Shown here: piece by piece, positions 46,961 through 55,624 of the stretch | Position numbering within the stretch: the stretch's first letter is position 1 | Layout of the letters: every line of letters begins with the position of its first letter | Assembly (NCBI RefSeq): GCF_032050975.1 | Contig: NZ_CP116967.1 | Coordinates: 2,911,001 to 2,975,000 of the forward strand | DNA: 64,000 nucleotides | Direction of reading: 5' to 3' | Source: Candidatus Nitrospira allomarina | GTDB taxonomy: Bacteria > Nitrospirota > Nitrospiria > Nitrospirales > UBA8639 | Position numbers and translations under genes: made by a program | The notes under the pieces: model-generated | Databases searched by the model: none | Told to the model about the DNA's origin: nothing | What the model saw: only the letters and a program-made list of their open reading frames with translations

Positions 46961-47656
46961 CTAGTCCGTATGGCCGGTATCGATCCTGCCCATCAAGGCA
47001 GGTAGATCATATTTGATCAGGTCGCCGATGCGCTCAACCGTAAGGTCAGCCGGGGGGTAGGCCTTGAGGTTATTTTGATCCAACGCGTAATGGCCCTGGC
47101 GGGGAAAGATCGTTGTCAGACGATCGCCCCAGACGTGTTTCATGGCTCCAAGAATACGAAGCTTGTCGTCTATCATGATGTAATGTCGAGCTGGAAAACG
47201 TCGCTCAACATCGCCGAGCATGTGTTCCTTGTGCACGTAAATTAGCACCCGACCCTCGACTGCGTCCCACAATCCCGAGCGTTGGATCTTGCGGGGCTGA
47301 AAGACCACATCACCATCCGAGAGGATAACCGTTCGGCCCAAATGATCAAGATGAGCCAGAAGGTCGAGCACGCCAGGATAGAGGCGTTCTGCAAACGGAT
47401 AGTCAACCAGAAATGAAGACATCAACAACAACCGCGGGTCATTCATGGTTTGGACACGGTAGCGTTGCAAAGCTCCCAGATAGTCCGCATAACCGAGATC
47501 CTTTCTCAACGTCTCAAAAATGTCCCAGTATCGATCCCGGTTTTTCTCGCCAAACTCTTGCGCAAGATGATGGCTGAGGTCGGTGCCGATGTGGTCGTTA
47601 TCCAATAGGGTATTATCTACATCCAATAGGAAGACCACTTCTTTCGGGACCGTCAT
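46961..47656 (-). CDS. HAD-superfamily hydrolase
   Basis: From the ATG at 47656 (AGAGG 8 bases upstream) this is a 231-residue haloacid-dehalogenase-like phosphatase. Motif I is FLLDVDNTLLDND (about residues 8-20), a cap of about 75 residues follows (HHLAQEFGEKNRDRYWDIF), motif II is VILSDGD, motif III lies near QPRKIQRSG, and motif IV is HYIMIDDKLRILGAMK. The substrate is unknown. A longer frame to 47713 exists. It is encoded alone between cydB and pgi on the same strand. Confidence 0.78.
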   Translation of the reverse strand: MTVPKEVVFLLDVDNTLLDNDHIGTDLSHHLAQEFGEKNRDRYWDIFETLRKDLGYADYLGALQRYRVQTMNDPRLLLMSSFLVDYPFAERLYPGVLDLLAHLDHLGRTVILSDGDVVFQPRKIQRSGLWDAVEGRVLIYVHKEHMLGDVERRFPARHYIMIDDKLRILGAMKHVWGDRLTTIFPRQGHYALDQNNLKAYPPADLTVERIGDLIKYDLPALMGRIDTGHTD

Positions 47657-47972
47657 GTTCTTATCCTCTCCGGCATGGATCATGCCAATTTCCGTCTGTT
47701 TCGATGAGCGCATCTGCTTCTAACAGTTTTTCCTTTGTCAACAGGATCGTACAATTCCTCTGAGGAGTCTGTCCAACCCTCAGAGCCGTGATAGCAATAC
47801 GTTCAGAGATGACGCAGATCAAGAAGAGGGAGTTGCTTGCCCAATCATTCCATCTGTAGTTACTGGTAACTCTCGGGGAACGCTTTGGTGGCGAGCCTCA
47901 GCACGGAGGCCTGTTGTTGAGAGATTCTGGTCGTGAAGCTGGTGTTGAGACGAATCTATAGAATGGACAGTT
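47657..47972. other. 316-bp gap downstream of cydB
   Basis: No gene is supported. In particular I looked for a small CydX-type subunit after cydB and did not find an MWY-like start or a suitable hydrophobic short frame. Confidence 0.4.
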
Positions 47973-49007
47973 TCAGTGTGCCCCCAGTTTGACCTTCCCC
48001 CGGAACGCCTGATGCGCGCAAGCTTGATAGGCAATGAGCAGAATGAATCCGACCAAAAACCACCAGAGGCCGATTTGCAGACCATAGAGGCCGGCCGTGG
48101 CGTTGGTTACGGTCAAGCTATTGGCCGGATCGTTTGTCGCAATCAGGATGTTTGGGTATGACCCCCAGGCCGTGCTGCCCAGCATCGTCAGAATCAGGAG
48201 ACTCGTTGCGGAAAATGCTCCCGCATCCCAATTGCGCCTTCGTATCATGAGAGCCAATAACAGCGTCGCTATACTGAGAACGGGGAAAATGTATCCGACA
48301 GGATGGGCGGCATAGTTGCGAAAGAATAAGGGTTGGACAAAGGGGACGGAGGTCAGGGCCAGCCCGACCAGAATAACCACGGCCGATCCCATCAGCCAGG
48401 CCGCACGCCGTGCCCGGTTCCGCAACTGGCCCTCCGTTTTCATGGCCAGGAAATTGGCGCCGTGCATGGCGAGGATCGCTGCGCTTGTGGCTCCGATGAG
48501 AACGGTAAACCAATCCAGTATGCCCGGCTCCGGTCCGGTCATAAAATTTGTCCAGAGGGCCACGAAGAAATAGCCGTCGGAATTCAAGGGCACGCCGCGA
48601 ATGAGGTTGCCCAAGGCCACGCCGAACACGACAGCCAGCAAGAGGCTCGCACCGGCAAACGCCACGTCCCAAAATTGGCGCCACAGGGCGTGATCCACGT
48701 GCGAACGAAGTTCGAGTGCGAGTCCACGGGCAATCAGTAGCCACAAGACCAGGTGTAAGGCCAGATAAAAACCACTGAACCCTGCCGAATAGGCCTTGGG
48801 AAAGGCAAAGAATAACAGACCACCTGCAGCGATCAGCCATACTTCGTTGCCGTTCCAAATGGGGCCGATGGCGGCCAACGCCGCCCGCCGGTCCGTTTCA
48901 TTTTTCGCGACAAAGGCATAGACGATGCCCAGGCCGAAGTCGAAGCCGTCAAGGACAACAAAGACAGCCAGCATCAAGGTGACGGCAACATACCAGAAGG
49001 TTTCCAT
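47973..49007 (-). CDS. cydB: cytochrome bd oxidase subunit II
   Basis: CydB (344 residues) is the non-haem partner subunit of the bd quinol oxidase, with eight to nine predicted helices. The N-terminal helix VVLDGFDFGLG (about 18-27) and PIWNGNEVWL (49-58) are family hallmarks; the related WxGNxxWL stretch sits near the proton path. It starts 11 bases after the cydA stop, so both come from one transcript. The terminal VKLGAH tail is short. No cydX-like gene follows. Confidence 0.93.
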   Translation of the reverse strand: METFWYVAVTLMLAVFVVLDGFDFGLGIVYAFVAKNETDRRAALAAIGPIWNGNEVWLIAAGGLLFFAFPKAYSAGFSGFYLALHLVLWLLIARGLALELRSHVDHALWRQFWDVAFAGASLLLAVVFGVALGNLIRGVPLNSDGYFFVALWTNFMTGPEPGILDWFTVLIGATSAAILAMHGANFLAMKTEGQLRNRARRAAWLMGSAVVILVGLALTSVPFVQPLFFRNYAAHPVGYIFPVLSIATLLLALMIRRRNWDAGAFSATSLLILTMLGSTAWGSYPNILIATNDPANSLTVTNATAGLYGLQIGLWWFLVGFILLIAYQACAHQAFRGKVKLGAH

Positions 49008-49018
49008 CGTAACGGTTC

Positions 49019-50362
49019 CTATGGGTTTGCAGACTCAGGGAATGAGCTCGCCGGGCCATGCCGTATGATTTCAGCCATGAGGAAAAGGAAAAGCAGTCCC
49101 AATACAAGATAGATGCCGAAATACCCGAGTAACGTAAACAGTGCGTTTCCCGAATGAACCAGCGGTGAGGCACCATCAGCCGTGCGGAGCAGGCCATATA
49201 CCAGCCAGGGTTGCCGGCCGAGTTCGGCGGTCATCCAGCCGGCCGTGGTGGCGAGATAGGGAAAGGGAGCGGCAAGCATGAGCAGCCAGAGCAGCCAGTT
49301 TGCCGTAAACAACCGCCCCTGCCATAGCCAGAGCAGCGACAGACCCATGATCGACACAAGCAGGGTTCCGAGCCCGGCCATCACATGATAGGCATAGTAG
49401 AGCAGCGCGACATTGTCCGGCCATTCTGCACGTGGAAAGGCCTCGAGCCCTTTAACCTCGGCGTAGAGTTCGTCAAAAAGCAGAAGACTCAAGGCATCCG
49501 GCACGACGAGCGGGTTGTCGATCGTCAGGGTTTCGAGGTTCGGTTGGCCGATAAGTACCATGCCCGCGCCCCGCTCGGTTTTGAAGAGCCCTTCGAATGC
49601 GGCACCTTTGACCGGTTGGTGTTCAAACACCTGTCTGGCATTCTCATGGCCGGTCGGGAAGATCATCAGCGCCGTGGCGATGGCCCCTGCCACCACGCCG
49701 GTGCGGAGGAACGTCTTCGCATATTTCACGTGCAGACCGGAAAGGAGATAGAACGAACCGACCGCGGCCACCACGAATGAGGCGGTCACGACCGCGGCCG
49801 TCATATTGTGGGCGAATTGCCAGACTAGCCAAGGATTCGTGAGCAGACCGGAAAGACTGTCGACGAACAACCGTCCGTCCGGAGCCACCGTATAGGCAAC
49901 CGGATGTTGCATCCAGGCATTCGTTGCCAGAATGAAATAGCCGGAGAGCCAGGATCCGAGAAACAGCATCAGCGATGCGGACCATTGCACCCGCTGGCTG
50001 AATCGCCCCTCGCCGAACAGCAGGATACCGAGAAACGAGGATTCCAGAAAAAACGCAAACAGGCCTTCCATGGCCAGTGTCTGGCCAATAACTCCGCCGG
50101 CGAAGTTCGAAAATTTCGCCCAATTGGTGCCGAATTGAAATTCCAATGGAATTCCGGTCACGACACCAAAGGCAAAACTCAAGGCAAAGATCTTTGTCCA
50201 GAATCGGGCAACCTGATTGTAGTGGTCGTCGCCGGAAATAAGGGCACGGCTTCGCAGGTAAAGCAGCAGTAAGGCCAGCCCTATCGTCAATTGTGGAAAG
50301 AGATAATGAAACGTGACGGTGAAGGCAAATTGCAGGCGATCGTAGAGTAGCGCGCTGGCCAT
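49019..50362 (-). CDS. cydA: cytochrome bd oxidase subunit I (short Q-loop, CIO type)
   Basis: CydA (447 residues) carries the haems of the bd quinol oxidase, which reduces oxygen to water. His19 (TFHYLFPQ), Glu99 and Glu107 (MEGLFAFFLESSF), His185 (QFAHNMTAA) and the Met in YHVMAGLG correspond to the E. coli haem ligands and proton-path residues. GRQPWLVYGLLRT is also present. The length (about 75 residues shorter than E. coli CydA) and WMQHPVAY fit the short-Q-loop, cyanide-insensitive-oxidase branch. It forms an operon with cydB. It would give a high-affinity or nitric-oxide-tolerant oxygen sink. Confidence 0.94.
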   Translation of the reverse strand: MASALLYDRLQFAFTVTFHYLFPQLTIGLALLLLYLRSRALISGDDHYNQVARFWTKIFALSFAFGVVTGIPLEFQFGTNWAKFSNFAGGVIGQTLAMEGLFAFFLESSFLGILLFGEGRFSQRVQWSASLMLFLGSWLSGYFILATNAWMQHPVAYTVAPDGRLFVDSLSGLLTNPWLVWQFAHNMTAAVVTASFVVAAVGSFYLLSGLHVKYAKTFLRTGVVAGAIATALMIFPTGHENARQVFEHQPVKGAAFEGLFKTERGAGMVLIGQPNLETLTIDNPLVVPDALSLLLFDELYAEVKGLEAFPRAEWPDNVALLYYAYHVMAGLGTLLVSIMGLSLLWLWQGRLFTANWLLWLLMLAAPFPYLATTAGWMTAELGRQPWLVYGLLRTADGASPLVHSGNALFTLLGYFGIYLVLGLLFLFLMAEIIRHGPASSFPESANP

Positions 50363-50769
50363 AAAAATCCTTCGAACTGAACAGTGACGCCCCTGAACGA
50401 GAATCGTCCGGCTAAAGAACTTCTTCTAGCAAGCAAGTCTCTCTTTCAACGGTGTTGCCGGCGTACCACATCCAACAGGTAGAGTGGGGTGCCCCAGTCC
50501 ACTCCATACACAAACAGTTTGCCAAGAAATGAGAAGTCTCTGACGAATTAAGATCCTGACCGTCGGTTTATCTGAAAAATGTACCCGCATGAATTCACGT
50601 TGAGCCATTCAAAGAATGCCCCTCTGATTTATCCGCGTGAAGATACGCGTTTAGCATGGTGGGTCGAAAACTTGTTCGATGGCTGGGAAGGGTTCATACG
50701 ACAACCTTCCAATAGGAAATTCATTAAGACCTGTATTCGTTGAACATCCATCAACGTCGTTTGAGGGTG
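50363..50769. other. 407-bp gap between sthA and cydA
   Basis: I see no gene, repeat or convincing promoter in this stretch. It should contain the cydA promoter (minus strand, right end of cydA) and the sthA 3' end. Confidence 0.4.
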
Positions 50770-52176
50770 CTATCCTATTTGTGAAAGTTTATTAAAGGCA
50801 TTTAAGGCGGCCACCTTGTAACATTCCGCAAGAGTCGGATAATTGAAGATACGGTCAAGAAAATAGTCCAGACCTCCCCCCAATTCCAGCACCGCCTGCC
50901 CGATATGGATGAGCTCCGTGGCACCAGTGCCAATCACATGGACGCCGAGGAGCTTTCGGGTCTCACGATGAAACAGCATTTTGAGCAAACCACTGTCATC
51001 TCCCATAATTTGCCCGCGAGCGATTTCTTTATAGCGGGCAACGCCGGTTTCATAAGGGATTTTTTTTTCGGTCAGCTCATGTTCATGCGCGCCGATCATG
51101 GAAATCTCAGGAATGGCGTAGATGCCGAAGGGAAAGTGTGAATCCATGGGACCGGCACTGACCCCGAAGGCATGGCAGGCAGCCCGTCGACCTTGCGCGG
51201 CGGAGGTGGAGGCGAGACTGGGGAACCCAATAACGTCGCCGGCGGCGAAGATATGGGGGACCTGCGTTCGAAAAGCTTGATCGACCGCAATGCGTCCACG
51301 ATTATCCGCCGTCAGGCCCGCACCAGCTAGATTTAATCGGTCGGTTGCGCCGATTCTCCCTGCGGAATACAGGACCATGTCGGACACAAGGCGCTTCCCT
51401 GACTCCAGTTGTATCACAGCTTGTTTGGGAGGACCTTCAGAGATGGTCAATTCTTCCACGGTTTCTCCCAATCGGAAGGTCACATCCCGGTTTCTCATTT
51501 GATGAATGAGTTCCTCAACGATTTCGTTGTCCAGGAATTCCAGCAAGTGCTCCCGTTTGTCCACCACGGTCACATCGATTTCGAGTGCGGCAAACATTGA
51601 CGCATACTCCATCCCGATTACGCCCCCGCCGACCACCACTAATCTTTTGGGCAAGGATGTCAGGTGGACCATCTCGTCACTGGTGACAATGATTTCACCA
51701 TCCACGCCGGTACCAGGTGGGGGGGCGGCAACGGTTCCGACGGCAAGCAGGATATTCTCAGCCGTGACGGTTTTCGTCTCGTGTTCTGTGTGAATAACAA
51801 GGGTATGGGCGTCAGTGAAGGAGGCTTCGCCGGAAATGAGTTCGATGTCATTCCTCCAGAGCTGGTCCTCCACGATGTCGACTTCGCGGTTTCGGACGAG
51901 TTGCACCCGAGAGAATAATTGTTCGGCTGTGGGACGGTGCCGTTCCCGGTTTCTCGTCTGTTGGACAAACGGATGGTTGGTGGCCATGAAGGATAACACG
52001 GCCTCGCGCAGAGTTTTGCTGGGAATGGTCCCGAGTTCTATGCACACGCCGCCCGCGCATTGCTGACGTTCAACCACTCCCACCCGCTTCCTGAATTTGG
52101 CGGCTTGAATTGCCGCTCGTTGGCCTGCCGGGCCGCTGCCGATGCATAACAGATCAAATTCGAATTGATTGCTCAT
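50770..52176 (-). CDS. sthA: soluble pyridine nucleotide transhydrogenase
   Basis: SthA (468 residues from the ATG at 52176) is a flavoprotein that moves reducing equivalents between NADPH and NAD+. It belongs to the disulfide-reductase fold, with FAD loop CIGSGPAGQRAA, but the redox pair is broken as in SthA (CIELGTIPSKTL, Thr in place of the second Cys). NAD loop VVGGGVIGMEYASM, AAGDVIGFP and the C-terminal FNYPTLAECYKVAAL are present. The frame extends to 52281, but that part is not family-like. It is upstream of cydAB on the same strand, separated by 407 bases. Confidence 0.92.
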   Translation of the reverse strand: MSNQFEFDLLCIGSGPAGQRAAIQAAKFRKRVGVVERQQCAGGVCIELGTIPSKTLREAVLSFMATNHPFVQQTRNRERHRPTAEQLFSRVQLVRNREVDIVEDQLWRNDIELISGEASFTDAHTLVIHTEHETKTVTAENILLAVGTVAAPPPGTGVDGEIIVTSDEMVHLTSLPKRLVVVGGGVIGMEYASMFAALEIDVTVVDKREHLLEFLDNEIVEELIHQMRNRDVTFRLGETVEELTISEGPPKQAVIQLESGKRLVSDMVLYSAGRIGATDRLNLAGAGLTADNRGRIAVDQAFRTQVPHIFAAGDVIGFPSLASTSAAQGRRAACHAFGVSAGPMDSHFPFGIYAIPEISMIGAHEHELTEKKIPYETGVARYKEIARGQIMGDDSGLLKMLFHRETRKLLGVHVIGTGATELIHIGQAVLELGGGLDYFLDRIFNYPTLAECYKVAALNAFNKLSQIG

Positions 52177-52246
52177 CTGAATCCAAAATATATCACAATA
52201 GATTTGATGCCATGTGCCACGATCAATTACGGATGTTCTTAAGCAT

Positions 52247-52312
52247 CCCCGATGTAAACACAGAATGGGGAAGAGTCTCAAGCATTTTCACTCTGCCATT
52301 CTGTTGTCGGGG
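52247..52312. other. long interrupted hairpin upstream of sthA
   Basis: Three nested stems stack: CCCCGA (52247-52252) with TCGGGG (52307-52312), ACAGAATGG (52260-52268) with CCATTCTGT (52296-52304), and AGAGT (52272-52276) with ACTCT (52290-52294), 20 base pairs in all around a 13-base loop. It lies 71-136 bases upstream of the sthA start. No T run follows on either strand, so a simple terminator is unlikely; a 5'-UTR structure or a small palindromic element fits better. Confidence 0.5.
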
Positions 52313-52415
52313 ATAGCCTTAAACCTTACCGCCATTGGTATTCATACCTGCGCCATGTAGGCGTTAACTCATGGTGCCTAGAGGGAAGTTCTTGTACTTG
52401 CCATATCTTTGCCTT

Positions 52416-52712
52416 CTAATATCGCAAACCTTCCATGTGGAGATTCCATGGTTCCAGGTGCCGGGCCCACCCTTGAAGATCAAGCACATCCTGCAGGACG
52501 GGGGATTCGTGCTGGGAGTTTCTGTAATAATCTATCCGGTTTTTGATGCCATCCAGGTTGATGGTCAATTCTCCAATGTGTCCTATCACGTCACTGAGTA
52601 GGGATTGTATAAGCCGAACATCTAAGAGTGCCGACCGGTTCCCATTCCCGTGATGATCGACGCCAATACCACCAGGAGTCCCTTTGTCACCTTGCCGCAT
52701 AAGCCATTCCAA
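52416..52712 (-). CDS. small hypothetical protein (uncertain)
   Basis: A 98-codon frame begins 22 bases after the outer-membrane gene stop, with TTG at 52712 or ATG at 52700. The product (MRQGDKGTPGGIGVDHHGNG, LIQSLLSDVIGHIGELTINL, YYRNSQHESPVLQDVLDL) is plausibly globular but matches no family I know. There is no clear ribosome site. It could be a decayed gene end or a small accessory gene of the efflux operon. The rest of the 52177-52733 gap holds only the hairpin at 52247. Confidence 0.3.
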   Translation of the reverse strand: MEWLMRQGDKGTPGGIGVDHHGNGNRSALLDVRLIQSLLSDVIGHIGELTINLDGIKNRIDYYRNSQHESPVLQDVLDLQGWARHLEPWNLHMEGLRY

Positions 52713-52733
52713 TTGACCAGGGATGAGCGTGGA

Positions 52734-54311
52734 TCACGGAGTGGGTGGTTTGGTCAAATCATTATTCACCGCGTTATTGTCTGCGTTGACATCGATTCCC
52801 CCGGCGGGTGGAGGTTTGTCAAGATCAACATATTGGAACGTATCGAATGGCTGGATCTGTTCATCGGCGGGCAATTGGTTGCGGTTCCAGCCCCCGCCCA
52901 GCGCACGAATGAGGGCCACCGATGATTTCAGCAGGTTGGCTTTAATGACCACAGCGTCGATACGCGCCGCTAGCGTGTTGACCTCCGCGTAAATGAGCTC
53001 AAGGCTGGAGGCCAGTCCGCCAAAGTAGAGGCTAGATGTCAGGTCTTGCGTTTTGAGAAAGGCCCCGACGGCCGCGTCTTGCCGTTTGGCTGCAGTGGTG
53101 AGTTGGTTGGTCAGGCTCAAATTGTTCTCGACTTCGCGAAAGGCGTTGAGCACTGTCGAACGGTATCGGTCTTCCGTCTCGCGATAGACCGACCAGGATT
53201 GCTGTAATTGGGCGCGGCGATATCCACCCTGGAAGAGCGGTAGCTCAATGGCGGACCCATAGGACCAGAAACTATTGGCAAGCTTGATCAGATCGAAGCC
53301 GGAATCTTCGAACCCTCCGCCGGCCAGGAACGTCACATTAGGATAGAAGGCGGCGCGAGCGATGCCGATGGCACGGTTGGCCTGGGCCATCCGGCGCTCC
53401 ATCCGGGCGATATCGGGTCGACGTTCCAGCAGAGTGGAGGGGATGGTTTTCGGAATCGTGAAACTTTCCACACGAAGGTCGTCGACGGGGTCGATCGTGA
53501 AACTGGCCGGCGCCCTATTCAGAAGGATGGCGATCGCCTGCTCTGTCACCTGGCGTTGGCCTCGAACCTCGGCTTCTCTCGTCTGAGTGCTGAACAGCAG
53601 CGATTCGACACGGGCAATGTCAAGTTGTGACGCGATCCCGACGGTGAACTGGTTCATGATCAGTTCCAGCGAGCCCTTATAGAGGTCGATTGATTTGGTA
53701 TAAATCGCAAGTTGCGCGTCGAGACCGCGTAGCGTGAAATAGTTTGCCGCAATTTCCGCCTGTAAACTGAGGCGCGCAAGCCCATATTCAGCGGCACGTT
53801 CTTCGGCCCGGTACATCTCTACACGCGTGGCGTTCCGGATCGCCGACCAGAAATCGGGTTCCCAGGATGCAATCCCTCCAAGAGAGACCGTCGATGCGGT
53901 GTCCGAAATATCGGGATCGCGAAACAGATGATTCTCGGATTGCCTATTGCGGGAGGTGCCGAATCCCAGGCCCACTTGCGGGATGCGACGTGACCGGGCT
54001 TTCATCATCATATCGCGAGCCTGGACGAACCGCTCAGCGGCCGCCTGCAAATCAGGATTTGCCGCCATGGCCTGCTCTTCAAGCGTATTCAATACCGGAT
54101 CGTTATACAGCGTCCACCAGTCCTGTCGTAATTCATCATCCGATGGGTTGGCTTCGACGAAGGGACTGGCACCATGCCATGAAACGGGGACGATGAATTC
54201 AGCGGGTTGGTAGTCCGGCGCGAGATCTACGTGAGGCAAACATGCCGATAAATAAAGCGCAATCATTAACGCGGTGCTGCGCCATACCCAAGGTAATAAC
54301 CTACATGACAT
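52734..54311 (-). CDS. outer-membrane efflux lipoprotein, NodT/OprM type (copy 1)
   Basis: This 525-residue TolC-family channel is read from the ATG at 54311 (the frame extends to 54344). Its lipoprotein signal ends in LSAC. The mature start PDYQPAEFIVPVSW is typical of NodT-family proteins. Two OEP repeats (about 70-265 and 290-475) include NPDLQAAAERFVQARDMM and RPDIARMERRMAQANRAIGI. After the normal end (LGGGWN) a 50-residue tail follows, QPFDTFQYVDLDKPPPAGGI being its core, shared with copy 2. It is the last gene of efflux operon 1, 46 bases after the fusion protein gene. Confidence 0.92.
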   Translation of the reverse strand: MSCRLLPWVWRSTALMIALYLSACLPHVDLAPDYQPAEFIVPVSWHGASPFVEANPSDDELRQDWWTLYNDPVLNTLEEQAMAANPDLQAAAERFVQARDMMMKARSRRIPQVGLGFGTSRNRQSENHLFRDPDISDTASTVSLGGIASWEPDFWSAIRNATRVEMYRAEERAAEYGLARLSLQAEIAANYFTLRGLDAQLAIYTKSIDLYKGSLELIMNQFTVGIASQLDIARVESLLFSTQTREAEVRGQRQVTEQAIAILLNRAPASFTIDPVDDLRVESFTIPKTIPSTLLERRPDIARMERRMAQANRAIGIARAAFYPNVTFLAGGGFEDSGFDLIKLANSFWSYGSAIELPLFQGGYRRAQLQQSWSVYRETEDRYRSTVLNAFREVENNLSLTNQLTTAAKRQDAAVGAFLKTQDLTSSLYFGGLASSLELIYAEVNTLAARIDAVVIKANLLKSSVALIRALGGGWNRNQLPADEQIQPFDTFQYVDLDKPPPAGGIDVNADNNAVNNDLTKPPTP

Positions 54312-54357
54312 TTCTAGCCGTGTTTGCAAGGCTATGCTTTCCATGTGTCCACAACCG

Positions 54358-55623
54358 TCATTGTGATGATTGGTCTTTTGTCATCGGTGCTTCGGTTTGG
54401 GCCTTTGACACAGGTTCGTCCGGTTGTTTTTCGGGTGGGTTTTTTGACGTAGGTCCATTCGTGTTGAGGCGGTCATACCCAGGTGCGGGCGTGACGATGC
54501 GCACTTGTTCGTTTTCGAGCAACGCCGCGCTGGGATTATTCACAATGCGATCGGTGGAGGAAATCCCCTCCGTGACTTCGACCGTGGCGTCGAGAATTTT
54601 GCCCACGGTGATCGACTTGAAATGAATCCGATCGTCATCCGTCAACACGGCGACTTCTGTCCCATTTTCCTGAAACACCATCGCGCTGGTTGGAATCGTG
54701 AGGAAATCAGAATCAACGGGCGTCGTGAGACTTACCTTGGCGTATGAGCCAGGCCAAAGGGCTCTATCCTCGTTGTCCAGTACAAATTCGGTAACCGCGG
54801 TCCGTGTGCTCACATTGAATCCACCTGCGACGGTCAGGAATTTTGCGGTAAAACGACGACTGGGCAATTGCGGCACAGTTACCTCGGCCGTCAGGCCTGG
54901 CTTGAGGAATGCTCCGAAAGACTCCGGCACAGAGATAAAGAGGCGCACCTTGCTGACGTCGGCCACAGTAAACAGGTTGCTGATCGCACTGGGAGAACTG
55001 ATCGTGCCTTCCTTGTTGACATAGTCACCGACATTGATATTGCGATCAATCACCACACCATCAAAGGGCGCCACGATCGTTTTGAACCGAATCAGCGCTT
55101 CGAAATTTCTGACATTCTGCTCTGCGGCATTGACCCTTGCGGCCTGGGCGTTCGCCTCTGCCACTTTTACTGAAATCGACTGCTCGGAGACGGAATGATT
55201 ATGGCGGAGCGCCAGATAACGTTTTGCGGTTAATTTGGCGAGACCATATAGGGCACGCTCAGACTCCAGGTCCGCCTTGGCCTGCCGATATTGAGCGTCA
55301 AGAGCCGGCGCATTGATTTCGGCCAGGACATCGCCTTTCTTCACCTTCGCTCCGTAATCCGTGTACCACATTTTCACATAGCCCGAGACCTGGGCGTAGA
55401 TCGGCGCCTCAAACCAACCCTGAATATTGCCTGGGAGGGTAATAGTCTGTGTTGGCGGTAACGGTTTGGGATTGATGATGGATACGATTGGGACGGCGTC
55501 TGCAAGGGTTTCCTCGCGCAGGGCAGCGGCGCCGCTGTTGTGCGCATAGATTCGATAGCCCATATATAGAAGACCCAGCAGGATGGCGAGGATCACAAGG
55601 CCTTTTCCACGCAGGTTCTTCAT
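54358..55623 (-). CDS. RND periplasmic adaptor (membrane-fusion protein, copy 1)
   Basis: This 421-residue HlyD/AcrA-type adaptor has an N-terminal membrane anchor (GLVILAILLGLLYMGYRIY), a lipoyl half-motif (APIYAQVSGYVKMWYTDYG), a helical hairpin (about 120-185), a second lipoyl half (TIVAPFDGVVIDRNINVGDY), a beta barrel and a membrane-proximal domain. The last 40 residues are a Pro/Lys/Glu-rich tail (GPTSKNPPEKQPDEPVSK) that differs from the copy 2 tail. The ATG at 55623 follows the RND stop by one base, so the genes are coupled. It bridges the inner-membrane pump and the outer-membrane channel. Confidence 0.92.
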   Translation of the reverse strand: MKNLRGKGLVILAILLGLLYMGYRIYAHNSGAAALREETLADAVPIVSIINPKPLPPTQTITLPGNIQGWFEAPIYAQVSGYVKMWYTDYGAKVKKGDVLAEINAPALDAQYRQAKADLESERALYGLAKLTAKRYLALRHNHSVSEQSISVKVAEANAQAARVNAAEQNVRNFEALIRFKTIVAPFDGVVIDRNINVGDYVNKEGTISSPSAISNLFTVADVSKVRLFISVPESFGAFLKPGLTAEVTVPQLPSRRFTAKFLTVAGGFNVSTRTAVTEFVLDNEDRALWPGSYAKVSLTTPVDSDFLTIPTSAMVFQENGTEVAVLTDDDRIHFKSITVGKILDATVEVTEGISSTDRIVNNPSAALLENEQVRIVTPAPGYDRLNTNGPTSKNPPEKQPDEPVSKAQTEAPMTKDQSSQ

Positions 55624-55624
55624 A

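Noticed and set aside
47819-48085. Minus-strand frame overlapping the cydB 3' end as a possible CydX
   Set aside because: It is polar, begins inside cydB in another frame, and lacks the single hydrophobic helix expected for CydX.
52371-52601. Plus-strand open frame of 76 codons in the sthA/efflux gap
   Set aside because: No ribosome site or recognisable features, and it lies opposite a slightly better minus-strand frame.
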